From NCBI RefSeq assembly GCF_042665595.1, contig NZ_JBHTCT010000005.1:62001-126000 (forward strand): a DNA stretch of 64,000 bases. The letters are read 5' to 3'. A program made the translations under genes and the position numbers. Shown here in pieces: positions 1-8,077 of the stretch; positions within the stretch are counted from its first letter, which is position 1; each line of letters opens with the position of its first letter. The DNA is from Bhargavaea changchunensis (GTDB taxonomy: Bacteria > Bacillota > Bacilli > Bacillales_A > Planococcaceae). The notes beneath the pieces are model-generated. The model ran no database searches, was not told where the DNA came from, and worked only from the letters and a program-made list of their open reading frames with translations.

Positions 1-362
1 ACGGTTTTGTAGGCGGGCTGATCCCCGTCCATGAAGAGCAGCACCCGGTTCCCGGGATTGTCGTTGGCGACTCGGATTTCATAGTCTTCCGGAGTGAAGT
101 GCTCTGCCGCATGTTTCAGCTCTTCATAACCCGACGGATTACTGACCGGCTGGGCTTGGTCAATTTCCTGGGCGTAAATCTTGTGTTCTCCCGGTATCCC
201 GTCCTGATTCTCCGTACCCTCGGTTGCAAGGCTCCTGACTTCGCCATCAGCCGTCTTCTCCTCAGCCGCATCCTGAACGTCCGCATCTTCCGGGTTCTCC
301 TGCCCGGTGCAGGCGGAAAGCAGTAAAGCTGCGGCACCGATGAGGAACAGGTTCTTCTTCAT
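1..362 (-). CDS. Partial lipoprotein of unknown function (C-terminus outside window)
   Basis: The reading frame opens at an ATG at 362 (minus strand), behind a GGGGG-type ribosome binding site at about 376-382, and stays open to the window edge, giving about 120 residues. The N-terminus is a lipoprotein signal: two lysines, a hydrophobic stretch and the lipobox LLSAC, with the cysteine near residue 18. An acidic linker rich in E, D and A follows, then a soluble stretch (EELKHAAEHFTPEDYEI, VANDNPGNRVLLFMDGDQP) that I do not recognise. The mature protein should be anchored on the outer face of the membrane. It is transcribed away from hisC, and the 116 bases between the two starts must hold both promoters. 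The identification as a lipoprotein is firm; the function is open. Confidence 0.75.
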   Translation of the reverse strand, partial: MKKNLFLIGAAALLLSACTGQENPEDADVQDAAEEKTADGEVRSLATEGTENQDGIPGEHKIYAQEIDQAQPVSNPSGYEELKHAAEHFTPEDYEIRVANDNPGNRVLLFMDGDQPAYKT

Positions 363-410
363 TTTCAGGTATCCCCCTTTCACTAAACTTTTCTTTACCC
401 CGTCATGCCG

Positions 411-439
411 TTGACAACACCTTCAGCTTCAGATAACTT
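411..439 (+). promoter_or_regulatory. Candidate sigma-A promoter of hisC
   Basis: A perfect -35 hexamer TTGACA (411-416) is followed after 17 bases by TAACTT (434-439); GATAAC two bases earlier is an alternative -10. The -10 is weak, and it overlaps an imperfect palindrome that resembles the one at the hisZ promoter, so expression may be controlled there. Confidence 0.45.
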
Positions 440-454
440 TATTGTAGTAAATCA
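435..454. promoter_or_regulatory. Degenerate palindrome, possible his operator at hisC
   Basis: AACTTTATTGTAGTAAATCA aligns without gaps to the perfect 20-bp palindrome at 2424-2443, sharing the ACTTTAT arm and the TAAA of the other arm (13 of 20 positions by eye). It overlaps the proposed -10 of hisC, a position where a bound repressor would block transcription. The regulator is not identified here. Confidence 0.4.
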
Positions 455-478
455 CTAAAGCAACAGGGAGCGATCGGA

Positions 479-1543
479 ATGAGCAGATTCTGGAGTGAAA
501 TGGCCCGGCGGACGGAACCTTACGTTCCCGGCGAGCAGCTGAACCGGGAGGAAATCATCAAGCTGAATACAAATGAAAACCCCTACCCGCCTGCACCGGG
601 TGTCACGGAGGCGATTCGGGATGCGGCAGAGGGTCTCCGCCTGTATCCGTCGCCGACCGCTGATTCCTTGAGGCAGGCCATTGCAGAAACGGAAGGCCTC
701 AAAGCGGATCATGTCTTTACGGCGAACGGTTCCGATGAAGTCCTCGCGTTTTCCTTCATGGCCTTTTTCAATCCCGGAAAAGCGATCCGCTTCCCCGACG
801 TAACTTATAGCTTCTATCCGGTCTATTCAAATCTGTTCGGGGTTCCATTTGAGGAAATACAGCTTGGCGAAGATTTCTCACTGGATACCGAAGCCTTCAC
901 GGGAGCCAAGGGGGGCGTCATTCTGCCGAACCCGAACGCCCCGACCGGAATCTACGAGCCTCTTGACGTCATCCGCCGCATTCTCCAAGGCAATCCGGAT
1001 TGCGTCGTCATCATCGATGAAGCGTATATCGACTTTGCCGGTCCTTCAGCATCTACACTGATCAGCGAATTCGATAACCTCCTCGTCGTCCGGACGACCT
1101 CCAAATCAAGATCGCTTGCCGGCCTTCGCGTAGGCTACGCGCTCGGCCAGCCGGAACTGATCGAAGGGCTCATCCGGATCAAGGACTCGTTTAATTCCTA
1201 CACGATCGACCGGCTGGCACAGGCAGGCGCGGAGGCCGCGTTCAGGGATACGGCCTACTTTGAGGAAACGACCGCAAAGATTCTCGCAACCCGCGGCACC
1301 TCCGCAATGCGCCTTGCCGAACTTGGATTCACGGTCCTCCCGTCATCGGCTAATTTCCTCTTCTGCATGCATCCGGAGGCGGATGCCGGAGAGTTATATG
1401 CCGGACTCAAATCCCGCAACATCCTCGTCCGCCACTTCGGCAAACCGCGCATCAAAGACTATCTGAGGATTACTGTCGGGACCGACGAAGAGATGGATAA
1501 GCTGTTCACTGCGCTGGAAGAAATCCTGAACGGAAATCATTGA
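479..1543 (+). CDS. hisC: Histidinol-phosphate aminotransferase
   Basis: This PLP enzyme converts imidazole-acetol phosphate and glutamate to histidinol phosphate in the cytoplasm. The 354 residues match the usual HisC length. The substrate motif LNTNENPYPP is at 29-38, the PLP-phosphate loop ANGSDEVL near 82-89, the NPNAPTG motif at 151-157, DEAYIDF at 180-186, and the Schiff-base lysine is K209 in TTSKSRSLAGLRVGYALG. The start is set by GGGAG at 466-470. In many Bacillales hisC sits with aromatic genes; here it is by the his operon but separated from it by a terminator and by hisJ on the other strand. It probably shares regulation with hisZ through similar palindromes. Confidence 0.95.
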   Translation: MSRFWSEMARRTEPYVPGEQLNREEIIKLNTNENPYPPAPGVTEAIRDAAEGLRLYPSPTADSLRQAIAETEGLKADHVFTANGSDEVLAFSFMAFFNPGKAIRFPDVTYSFYPVYSNLFGVPFEEIQLGEDFSLDTEAFTGAKGGVILPNPNAPTGIYEPLDVIRRILQGNPDCVVIIDEAYIDFAGPSASTLISEFDNLLVVRTTSKSRSLAGLRVGYALGQPELIEGLIRIKDSFNSYTIDRLAQAGAEAAFRDTAYFEETTAKILATRGTSAMRLAELGFTVLPSSANFLFCMHPEADAGELYAGLKSRNILVRHFGKPRIKDYLRITVGTDEEMDKLFTALEEILNGNH

Positions 1544-1548
1544 TAGGC

Positions 1549-1579
1549 AAACGGCAAGGCCCGCGGGCCTTGCCGTTTT
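1549..1579. terminator. Bidirectional terminator between hisC and hisJ
   Basis: A 14-bp perfect stem (1549-1562 with 1565-1578) is flanked by A and T runs and serves both convergent genes. Confidence 0.8.
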
Positions 1580-1585
1580 GTCATG

Positions 1586-2368
1586 TCATTCTTTTGCGAA
1601 TCCGCTTCCGACATCTTCCGGTGAATGGGCGTCCGATCCCGTCTGCAGCTTCAGCCCGAGCCGCTCCGCTTCTTCCGCTATCCACGGTTCAGGATACGTC
1701 TCCCGGTAGTCCGGCTTCCGGAGCCCTGCGTGGTTAAAGTCGAGCACATAGCCACTTGCGGCCGCTTTTTCCAGGATACCCGTCCAATTAACAGGGTCTG
1801 TTTTCGGGCGGATGCGCCTCCGGAATTTGTGGATGAGATTAAGATGTCCGAGTACCGGCGGGTTCACTTCGCCGAACGGTTTTCCGGCCGCCCTCTCCAT
1901 CGCCAAGCCATAGGCTTCGTATAGATGTTCCACCCCAACTTCCTCCGCCTTCTCCTCAAAGGCATCCGCACTGTAGTCGAGGCAGAACCAGCCATCCGGA
2001 AGTTTGATGAAATGCACACTTAGGATCGAATGCGCGGCTGCTTCGCTGTGGTTTTCAAGGAAGCGCCGGGTCTCTTCCTCGTATCCTTCTATATAATCCA
2101 CCTCGAAACCGCAGCGGACATCCACCCGTCCGGCATACTCCCGGCGCAGCCTCGCGCCTTCTTCCAGATAGGCACGGACGTTTTCCGGCTTCATCGCACT
2201 GTCTTTTTCCGGCACCGGGTCGGTGAATCCTTCCGGAAGCGGCGCGTGCTCGGTGAAGACAAGGATCCCGATTCCTTTCCTCTCCGCCTCCTTTACATAC
2301 TCCTCCATCGCCGCGCCCGTGCCATGCGGGCAGTATGGCGAATGGACATGTCCGTCAATGCTTGTCAT
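1586..2368 (-). CDS. hisJ: Histidinol-phosphatase, PHP family (HisJ/HisK type)
   Basis: It dephosphorylates histidinol phosphate to histidinol, the step before HisD. PHP-family metal motifs are visible: DGHVHSPYCPHG at the N-terminus, FTEHAPLP, GFEVDYIEGYE, SVHFI, LGHLNLIHKF, FNHAGLRKPDYRE and the C-terminal TGSDAHSPEDVG. The length of 260 residues is normal for this family. The start at 2368 is preferred because AGGGGG at 2375-2380 lies six bases upstream; an ATG at 2374 abuts that site. The gene diverges from hisZ, sharing the palindrome at 2424-2443, and converges on hisC. With it the window holds all dedicated histidine steps from PRPP. Confidence 0.92.
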   Translation of the reverse strand: MTSIDGHVHSPYCPHGTGAAMEEYVKEAERKGIGILVFTEHAPLPEGFTDPVPEKDSAMKPENVRAYLEEGARLRREYAGRVDVRCGFEVDYIEGYEEETRRFLENHSEAAAHSILSVHFIKLPDGWFCLDYSADAFEEKAEEVGVEHLYEAYGLAMERAAGKPFGEVNPPVLGHLNLIHKFRRRIRPKTDPVNWTGILEKAAASGYVLDFNHAGLRKPDYRETYPEPWIAEEAERLGLKLQTGSDAHSPEDVGSGFAKE

Positions 2369-2381
2369 ATTCATCCCCCTA

Positions 2382-2410
2382 TTGCAATTCTGAATTCTCT
2401 ATGCTATTAT
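2382..2410 (+). promoter_or_regulatory. Candidate sigma-A promoter of the hisZ operon
   Basis: TTGCAA (2382-2387), a 17-base spacer and TATTAT (2405-2410) form a good sigma-A promoter. The expected start near 2417 lies just before the palindrome at 2424-2443. Confidence 0.55.
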
Positions 2411-2423
2411 TTCACCTATCTAC

Positions 2424-2443
2424 TACTTTATCATGATAAAGTA
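2424..2443. promoter_or_regulatory. Perfect 20-bp palindrome, candidate his operator
   Basis: TACTTTATCATGATAAAGTA is a perfect inverted repeat between divergent hisJ and hisZ, just downstream of the predicted hisZ transcription start. This is a classic repressor position. A TrpR/YerC-type histidine repressor has been proposed in Firmicutes; assigning it here is inference. Confidence 0.55.
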
Positions 2444-2466
2444 ATGAAGTGAAGAGGTGTCGACGA

Positions 2467-3294
2467 ATGACTTCATTCATCTATAATCCCGCATTGATCC
2501 GACAAAAACAGCTGGAAGTCGAATTTCTGTCGTTTTTCCACGGAAACGGCTTTGACATCATTGATCTCCCTGTCGTGGAAACATTCGACTGGCCGGCCAT
2601 GACGGAGGACGATCTCCGGCTTATGCCTCAGCGTGAGTCATGGGTACAGAACGGAACGGTCCATGCGCTCCGGCATGACTGGACCAATGCCATTGTCCGC
2701 TATCTCCATAAGTACAAGATCAACGCGGAGCGCGCGGTCTACTCCGGCCCGGTGTTCCACTCCGGCGCGGAAACACGGCAGCTAGGCATGGAAGTGTTCT
2801 CGGAAAGCACAACCCGCCAGCAAGAGGGACTTTCCTTGATGATCGGGTTCATGGACGAGCAGATGAACGACCGGCCAAGGACAGCGGTCATCAGCCATTA
2901 TGCCCTGCTCCCCATGATCCTCGGTGAAGAAAAAGTGGCGGATCCTGCCATCCGCCGTGCGCTGTCCCAGCGGAGCACGTCGGCACTCCGGCAACTGCTC
3001 GGAGACCATCCGCTGCTCGACCTCATCGGCGATCAGCCGGAAGCCCAGGTCCACAAGCTCCGCTCCGTCTTCCCGGAAATCCGCGAGATACTCGGTGAGC
3101 TGACCGGATGGGAGGAAACCCTTCGCGAAGCCGGCATCGAGGCGGTCTATCCAGACATCACCGCGCTCCCGTCACAATCCTATTACGACGGAGTGTTCAT
3201 CCGCCTCTATGGATCCGGGCGGACAACACCAATCGCATCGGGCGGTCAGTACACCGCCCGTTCCAAAGCATTTGGCATGGGGATTTTCTATTAA
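2467..3294 (+). CDS. hisZ: ATP phosphoribosyltransferase regulatory subunit, short form
   Basis: HisZ is a catalytically inactive histidyl-tRNA synthetase paralogue that activates short HisG and confers histidine feedback. The class II synthetase fold is recognisable: an N-terminal segment ending in WVQNGTVHALRHDWTNAIVRYL, the YSGPVFH motif, RQLGMEVF, and a C-terminal GGQYTARSKAFG that corresponds to the synthetase GGRYD motif. The length of 275 residues is clearly shorter than the roughly 390 of the Bacillus subtilis protein, so the region after the catalytic-like core is missing. The ATG at 2467 is chosen because AAGAGGTG (2452-2459) is eight bases upstream; a GTG at 2449 has no site. First gene of the operon; hisG follows after 61 bases. 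Confidence 0.9.
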   Translation: MTSFIYNPALIRQKQLEVEFLSFFHGNGFDIIDLPVVETFDWPAMTEDDLRLMPQRESWVQNGTVHALRHDWTNAIVRYLHKYKINAERAVYSGPVFHSGAETRQLGMEVFSESTTRQQEGLSLMIGFMDEQMNDRPRTAVISHYALLPMILGEEKVADPAIRRALSQRSTSALRQLLGDHPLLDLIGDQPEAQVHKLRSVFPEIREILGELTGWEETLREAGIEAVYPDITALPSQSYYDGVFIRLYGSGRTTPIASGGQYTARSKAFGMGIFY

Positions 3295-3355
3295 TTTCAA
3301 GGCTCGATCCGCAGAATCCTGCAGGAAGCAGCCAATCAGACAAAAGGATGATTCC

Positions 3356-3958
3356 ATGATTACCATCGCACTTTCAAAAGGCCGCCAGCTAAAGGACTTC
3401 CTTGCCTACCTGGATGAAAACGGCCACCCGCGCTGGCACGGCGCGCTAAAGGCGGCACAGCGCGAACTGCTCGTCGAAACAAACGGCATCCGCTTCCTTC
3501 TTGTAAAGGGGGATGATGTACCGACCTACGTCGAGGAAGGCATCGCCGATCTCGGCATCACAGGAAGCGACATCCTTGCCGAGTATGATGCAGACGTGAA
3601 CGAGCTGCTGGAGCTGCCGTTCGGCTACTGCTACTTCGCGATCGCCTCCGGGGAGGAACTCCCCGAATACAAGACAATCGCCACTAAATATGTGAACTAC
3701 TCCCGCTCCGTCTTCGAGCGTTCCGAAAAGCCTGTAAAGATCATCAAGCTGAATGGCTCCGTCGAGCTCGCGGCGGTGATCGGCATGGCGGATGCGATCG
3801 TCGACATCGTCCAATCGGGAGAAACGCTCCGGATGAACGGCCTCCAGGAACGCGTCCGGCTCGATGCAATCAGCGCAAGGCTGATTGCAAACAAGCACGC
3901 TTTCTTCACAAAGTCGGCGGAAATCCGCTCATTTATGAATGAATTGAAGGTGAACTGA
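3356..3958 (+). CDS. hisG: ATP phosphoribosyltransferase, short form catalytic subunit
   Basis: It condenses ATP and PRPP to phosphoribosyl-ATP, the first committed and feedback-controlled step. The 200 residues mark the short form, which lacks the C-terminal regulatory domain and needs HisZ, encoded just upstream. Visible motifs are ITIALSKGRQ at the N-terminus, VKGDDVPTYVEEGIADLGITG, and the PRPP-binding stretch around GMADAIVDIVQSGETLRMNGL. The start follows AAAGGATG (3343-3350); an in-frame upstream extension to 3209 overlaps hisZ and has no support. The stop codon abuts the hisD start. Confidence 0.95.
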   Translation: MITIALSKGRQLKDFLAYLDENGHPRWHGALKAAQRELLVETNGIRFLLVKGDDVPTYVEEGIADLGITGSDILAEYDADVNELLELPFGYCYFAIASGEELPEYKTIATKYVNYSRSVFERSEKPVKIIKLNGSVELAAVIGMADAIVDIVQSGETLRMNGLQERVRLDAISARLIANKHAFFTKSAEIRSFMNELKVN

Positions 3959-5206
3959 ATGCAGACCGCGCAGCAATTCAAACAATCCTATCGCCAAGCC
4001 GGCCCGGGCGATTATGACATCTCAGGCCGTGTTCTGGACATCATCCGGGACGTCCGTGAAAACGGCGATGAGGCGCTTGCCCGCTACACCAAACAGTTTG
4101 ATGGTGAAGAGTCGGAAGTCCGTGAAATAACGGCCGATGAACTGAAAGCGGCATTTGAGTCTATTCCGGACGAGCTCCGGCAAGCCCTCATCACCGCCAA
4201 GAAAAACATCGAAACATACCAGACCAAGATCAAATGGCAGCCGGCAGAGCCTGAAGGCTTTTATCCCGTATTCCACCCGATCGGCCGCGTCGGCATTTAT
4301 GTGCCCGGCGGCAAGGCGAATTATCCATCGACTGTTCTCATGACGGCAGTCCCCGCGAAAGTCGCGGGGGTCCGGAGCATCACCGTCGTCACCCCGCCTC
4401 CGGGCAACCCGGCGACATTGGCCGCGTGCCATTTGTGCGGAATCGACCATGTCTACACGGTCGGCGGTGTCCAGGGAATCTCCGCCCTCGCCTACGGAAC
4501 TGAAACAATCGGGCGGGTCGACAAGATCTGCGGACCCGGCAATGCGTATGTCGCGATGGCCAAAAAGCTCGTATACGGTGACGTCGGCATCGATTCCGTC
4601 GCAGGGCCGAGCGAGCTCGCTATCGTCGTGGACAAATCGTCCAATGCAGAATGGGCTGCGCTCGATCTGCTCGCACAGGCCGAACATGATGAACAGGCAC
4701 GGACATACCTGATTTCACTGGACGGGGACAAGCTGGAAGAAGTCGGACAGCTTGCTGTCCGGTTCGCCGAAGAAGCCCCGCGAAGTGAGATCATCAAAAA
4801 GAGTTTGGCCGACAATCACTGGGCAATCCTTGCAGAAAACCGCACCGAAGCGGTGGATCTGCTCAACTTCATCGCACCGGAGCACGCAGCCGTGCAGACG
4901 GAAGATGCCGAAAGCTATGCGGAAGACGTGACCAATGCCGGCGCCCTCTTTGTCGGCGGGTATTCCCCGGAAGCGGTCGGCGATTATTCCGCCGGACCGA
5001 GCCACGTGCTCCCGACCGGCGGCAACGCCCGCTTCCAGTCAGGACTGTCCGTAAACGATTTCCTGACGGCGAATGCGGTCATCCGCGTTGATCAGGCGGA
5101 CTACCGCCGCTATGCCGAGGCAGGAATCCCGATTGCCAAAGCTGAAGAACTGTATGCACACGCGGCTTCGATGGAAGCCCGCCTGAACGGAGGAAGTGAC
5201 GACTGA
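3959..5206 (+). CDS. hisD: Histidinol dehydrogenase
   Basis: This Zn- and NAD-dependent enzyme oxidises histidinol to histidine in two steps, ending the pathway. At 415 residues it is close to the family length. Conserved stretches include GRVGIYVPGGKANYPSTVLM, GPGNAYVAMAKKLVYG, AGPSELAI, LLAQAEHDEQA (zinc ligands Gln and His), GDYSAGPSHVLPTGG (zinc-ligand Asp) and the C-terminal AHAASMEARL, whose His completes the zinc site. It starts directly after the hisG stop with GAAGGTG at 3946-3952, and its stop overlaps the hisB start by one base, so translation is probably coupled. Confidence 0.96.
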   Translation: MQTAQQFKQSYRQAGPGDYDISGRVLDIIRDVRENGDEALARYTKQFDGEESEVREITADELKAAFESIPDELRQALITAKKNIETYQTKIKWQPAEPEGFYPVFHPIGRVGIYVPGGKANYPSTVLMTAVPAKVAGVRSITVVTPPPGNPATLAACHLCGIDHVYTVGGVQGISALAYGTETIGRVDKICGPGNAYVAMAKKLVYGDVGIDSVAGPSELAIVVDKSSNAEWAALDLLAQAEHDEQARTYLISLDGDKLEEVGQLAVRFAEEAPRSEIIKKSLADNHWAILAENRTEAVDLLNFIAPEHAAVQTEDAESYAEDVTNAGALFVGGYSPEAVGDYSAGPSHVLPTGGNARFQSGLSVNDFLTANAVIRVDQADYRRYAEAGIPIAKAEELYAHAASMEARLNGGSDD

Positions 5207-5778
5207 TGGCAAGCTATGAACGCAAGACCAAAGAAACCGAAATCCGCATGGAACTCAATAAAGGAACCGGCGAATCCAGCATTGCAACCGGCGTCGGGTT
5301 CCTCGACCACATGCTGACGCTGTTCGCTTTCCATTCCGGACTGGAGCTTGATGTGGAAGTGAACGGAGACACCCAGGTCGATGATCACCACACGACGGAA
5401 GACACGGGCATCGTGCTCGGCCAGTTGCTCCGGGAAGTGATGGGCGACAAATCCGATATCCGCCGCTACGGCACATCCTATGTACCGATGGATGAAACGC
5501 TCACCCGCACCGTCATCGATATCAGCGGACGCCCGTACCTGAGCTTTAATGCGGAAATCTCCCGGGAGAAAGTCGGCACATTTGATACTGAACTGACCGA
5601 AGAGTTTTTCCGCGCCCTCGTCATGAATGCCGGTCTCACCGTCCATATGGACCTGATCCGCGGCGGCAACGCCCATCACGAGATCGAGTCGTTCTTTAAA
5701 TCGTTTGCCCGTGCGCTGCGCGAAGCGATGCAGCCGGGCGACGGGCGGCTCGCATCGACAAAGGGGCTCCTCGCATGA
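5206..5778 (+). CDS. hisB: Imidazoleglycerol-phosphate dehydratase
   Basis: It dehydrates imidazoleglycerol phosphate to imidazole-acetol phosphate using manganese. The protein is the monofunctional 190-residue form without a phosphatase domain, consistent with a separate hisJ. The metal-binding histidine clusters are intact: GFLDHMLTLFAFHSG, VDDHHTTEDTGI, GNAHHEIESFFKSFARAL. It overlaps hisD by one base and hisH by four. Confidence 0.96.
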   Translation: MASYERKTKETEIRMELNKGTGESSIATGVGFLDHMLTLFAFHSGLELDVEVNGDTQVDDHHTTEDTGIVLGQLLREVMGDKSDIRRYGTSYVPMDETLTRTVIDISGRPYLSFNAEISREKVGTFDTELTEEFFRALVMNAGLTVHMDLIRGGNAHHEIESFFKSFARALREAMQPGDGRLASTKGLLA

Positions 5779-6422
5779 ATGGACAAGAAACAGCAACTCC
5801 GGGCCTGACTGACGGCCGCCGCATCGCCATCGTCGACTACGGCCTCGGCAATGTCGCGAACGTTCGGAGGGCATTGGAGTTTCTCGGCCACCGGGTGGAA
5901 CTGACGAAAGATCCGGATGTGCTCCGGAGAGCGGATGTCCTGATCCTGCCGGGCGTCGGCCACTTTGCCGATGCGATGAGGCGACTGGAATCGGACGGGC
6001 TCATCCCAATCCTGACCGAGCTGAAAGAGGACAAGCCGCTCGTCGGCATCTGTCTCGGCATGCAGCTTTTGTTTGAGCACAGCGAGGAAGGCAATGTGGA
6101 AGGACTTGGTTTCATCCCCGGTGATATCACCCGGATCGAAACCCGCCTCCCCGTCCCCCACCTCGGCTGGAACGCACTTGTAAGCGAACGTCCTGAGCTG
6201 ACCGGCAAGGATATGTACTTTATCCATACCTATAAAGCGGCACCCGGGCCGCACACGGTCGCAACCGCCGACTACGGCGGCGAAACCGTCACGGCGATCG
6301 TCCAACATAGACAGCTGATCGGCATCCAGTTCCACCCAGAAAAAAGCGGGGATGCGGGACTGGTACTGTTGCAGCAGGCCGTCACGGAAGGGTTTTTGGA
6401 AAATGAGGAGGCATCCGAATGA
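5775..6422 (+). CDS. hisH: Imidazole glycerol phosphate synthase, glutaminase subunit
   Basis: This class I glutamine amidotransferase supplies ammonia to HisF. The catalytic triad is visible: the nucleophile C93 in GICLGMQ, with H187 and E189 in QFHPEK. The oxyanion and glycine-rich N-terminus (IAIVDYGLGN) starts near residue 17, so the first 15 or so residues are an unusual short extension; a later start cannot be excluded. It overlaps hisB and hisA by four bases each, consistent with balanced synthesis. Confidence 0.95.
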   Translation: MNGQETATPGLTDGRRIAIVDYGLGNVANVRRALEFLGHRVELTKDPDVLRRADVLILPGVGHFADAMRRLESDGLIPILTELKEDKPLVGICLGMQLLFEHSEEGNVEGLGFIPGDITRIETRLPVPHLGWNALVSERPELTGKDMYFIHTYKAAPGPHTVATADYGGETVTAIVQHRQLIGIQFHPEKSGDAGLVLLQQAVTEGFLENEEASE

Positions 6423-7123
6423 TCGAGATCTGGCCGGCGATAGACATTATCGATTCACAGAACGTCCGCCTGACAGAAGGCGACTATGATACAAAAGCGG
6501 CAATGGGCCGCACTCCGCTTGAAGCGGTGGCCTTTTATTCCGAACAGCCTCGCGTCGGGCGCATCCATACCGTCGACCTGATCGGTGCGAAGGAGAAAAA
6601 ACCGGCCGAGATGGACCTGTTCCGGGACATCATCAAGGCGACGGAACTCCCTGTCGAGATCGGCGGAGGCATCCGCTCCGTGGAAACGATCCGCGAGTAT
6701 CTCGACATGGGCGCCGGTTACCTAGTCATCGGCACAAAAGGGCTGACAGAGCCTGAATGGCTGATTAGAATGAGCCGAAAATACCCGGGCAAACTGTTGC
6801 TCGGATTGGATGCCCGCGGCGACAAAGTCGCCCTGAACGGCTGGCTTGAGACCGCAGAGACCACGGTCTTTGAAATGCTCGAGCGCCTCGACGGTGCGGA
6901 AATCGGCGGCGTCATCTACACCGACATCGCCCGTGACGGGCGCATGGAAGGCCCAAATGTGGAGATGACCGGCAAACTGGCGAAAGCCTCGAAATGGCCG
7001 GTCACCGCATCCGGCGGCGTCCGGAACGGCAGCGACCTTGCCGCGCTTGAAGCGGAAGGCGTTGCCGCAGCGATCGTCGGGAAAGCGGCGAACACGGATG
7101 AGTTTTGGGAGAGTATCCGGTGA
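6419..7123 (+). CDS. hisA: ProFAR isomerase (phosphoribosylformimino-AICAR-P isomerase)
   Basis: HisA is a (beta/alpha)8 barrel that opens the ribose ring of ProFAR by Amadori rearrangement. Both half-barrel phosphate sites are seen: GGGIRS (about residue 81) and ASGGVRNGSDL near 198. The catalytic aspartates are in AIDIIDSQNVRL and in IYTDIARDG. The length of 234 residues is normal. It overlaps hisH by four bases. After its stop a 165-base gap holds a 21-bp-period repeat before hisF, breaking the otherwise tight operon. Confidence 0.95.
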   Translation: MIEIWPAIDIIDSQNVRLTEGDYDTKAAMGRTPLEAVAFYSEQPRVGRIHTVDLIGAKEKKPAEMDLFRDIIKATELPVEIGGGIRSVETIREYLDMGAGYLVIGTKGLTEPEWLIRMSRKYPGKLLLGLDARGDKVALNGWLETAETTVFEMLERLDGAEIGGVIYTDIARDGRMEGPNVEMTGKLAKASKWPVTASGGVRNGSDLAALEAEGVAAAIVGKAANTDEFWESIR

Positions 7124-7135
7124 GGGTTCGGCAGG

Positions 7136-7261
7136 CTGAATGACGAAATTGGGCGCGTGAATGAAGAAACTGCGGGCCCGAATGACGAAATTGGATGTGT
7201 GAATGACGAAACTTTAGCTCCGAATGACGAAACCGGACTCTTCAACAATGAAATAGGTACC
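7136..7261 (+). repeat. Six tandem 21-bp units inside the his operon
   Basis: Six consecutive 21-bp units begin at 7136, 7157, 7178, 7199, 7220 and 7241. The core is GAATGACGAAATTGG followed by a variable tail; the last unit is the most diverged. The period of exactly seven codons gives peptide heptads like NDEIG and NDETG, in frame with hisF, so a spurious open frame reaches back into it. The same core recurs at 37547-37741, and a related 21-bp unit at 28051-28176. No spacers are present, so this is not CRISPR. Confidence 0.85.
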
Positions 7262-7288
7262 AATATGCAGCCGAAAGGAGTGTCACAC

Positions 7289-8077
7289 ATGATCAAAAAA
7301 CGCATCATCCCCTGCCTGGACGTAAAAAACGGCCGGGTCGTCAAGGGCATCAACTTCAAGGGACTCCGCGACATCGGCGATCCGGTGGAGCTTGCCGCAC
7401 GGTACAACGCAGCCGGCGCCGACGAACTGGTCTTCCTTGATGTCTCTGCGACCGATGAAGGCCACGACCTTATGCTCGACGTCATCAAGCGCACGGCGGA
7501 AGTGCTGTTCATCCCGCTCGCCATCGGCGGCGGAATCCGCACGGCTGACGATATCGGGCGCCTCCTCAAGGCCGGTGCCGACAAGGTAAGCATCAACTCC
7601 GCGGCGCTTGCCCGTCCTGAACTGATCCGCGAAGCGGCAGAACGCTTCGGCAGCCAGTGCGTCTGTCTGTCGGTTGATGCCGGCTGGGACGAGGAAGCGC
7701 AGGACTGGTTCTGCTTTACCCACGGAGGCAAGAAAAAGACTGATATCCGCGTCCTTGACTGGGTCACCGAAGGAGAAAAGCTCGGGGCCGGCGAGATCCT
7801 CCTGACTAGTATGGAAGCCGATGGCACGAAGGACGGTTTCGACCTCCCCCTCTTGAAAGCGGTGGAAAAAGCCGTCACCGTCCCGGTCATTGCATCCGGC
7901 GGCGCCGGCAATGCCGATGACTTTGTCGAGCTGTTCCGCGAAACGGATGTGTCTGCAGGACTTGCCGCATCCATCTTCCACAATGAAGAAACAACCGTCG
8001 GCGAGGTCAAGTCCCTCCTATCGGATGCCGGCATTCCGGTCCGCCTGACGGCCGGAGGTGTGCCGAATGAAGCCTGA
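7289..8077 (+). CDS. hisF: Imidazole glycerol phosphate synthase, cyclase subunit
   Basis: HisF uses ammonia from HisH to convert PRFAR to imidazoleglycerol phosphate and AICAR. Motifs are typical: IPCLDVKNGRVVKGINFKGLRD with the catalytic Asp, GGGIRTADDI, SVDAGWD with the second Asp, and ASGGAGNADDF. The length is 262 residues. The ATG at 7289 is preferred since GAAAGGAG (7273-7280) lies just upstream and the barrel begins there; an open frame extends to 7157 only because the tandem repeat lacks stops. It overlaps hisIE by 11 bases. Confidence 0.95.
   Translation: MIKKRIIPCLDVKNGRVVKGINFKGLRDIGDPVELAARYNAAGADELVFLDVSATDEGHDLMLDVIKRTAEVLFIPLAIGGGIRTADDIGRLLKAGADKVSINSAALARPELIREAAERFGSQCVCLSVDAGWDEEAQDWFCFTHGGKKKTDIRVLDWVTEGEKLGAGEILLTSMEADGTKDGFDLPLLKAVEKAVTVPVIASGGAGNADDFVELFRETDVSAGLAASIFHNEETTVGEVKSLLSDAGIPVRLTAGGVPNEA

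Noticed and set aside
7136..7261. Possible CRISPR array
   Set aside because: Units are contiguous 21-mers without spacers, and no cas genes are present. The same holds for 28051-28176 and 37547-37741.
7157..8077. Longer HisF starting inside the tandem repeat
   Set aside because: The barrel begins at 7289 behind a good ribosome binding site; the upstream part is pure repeat.
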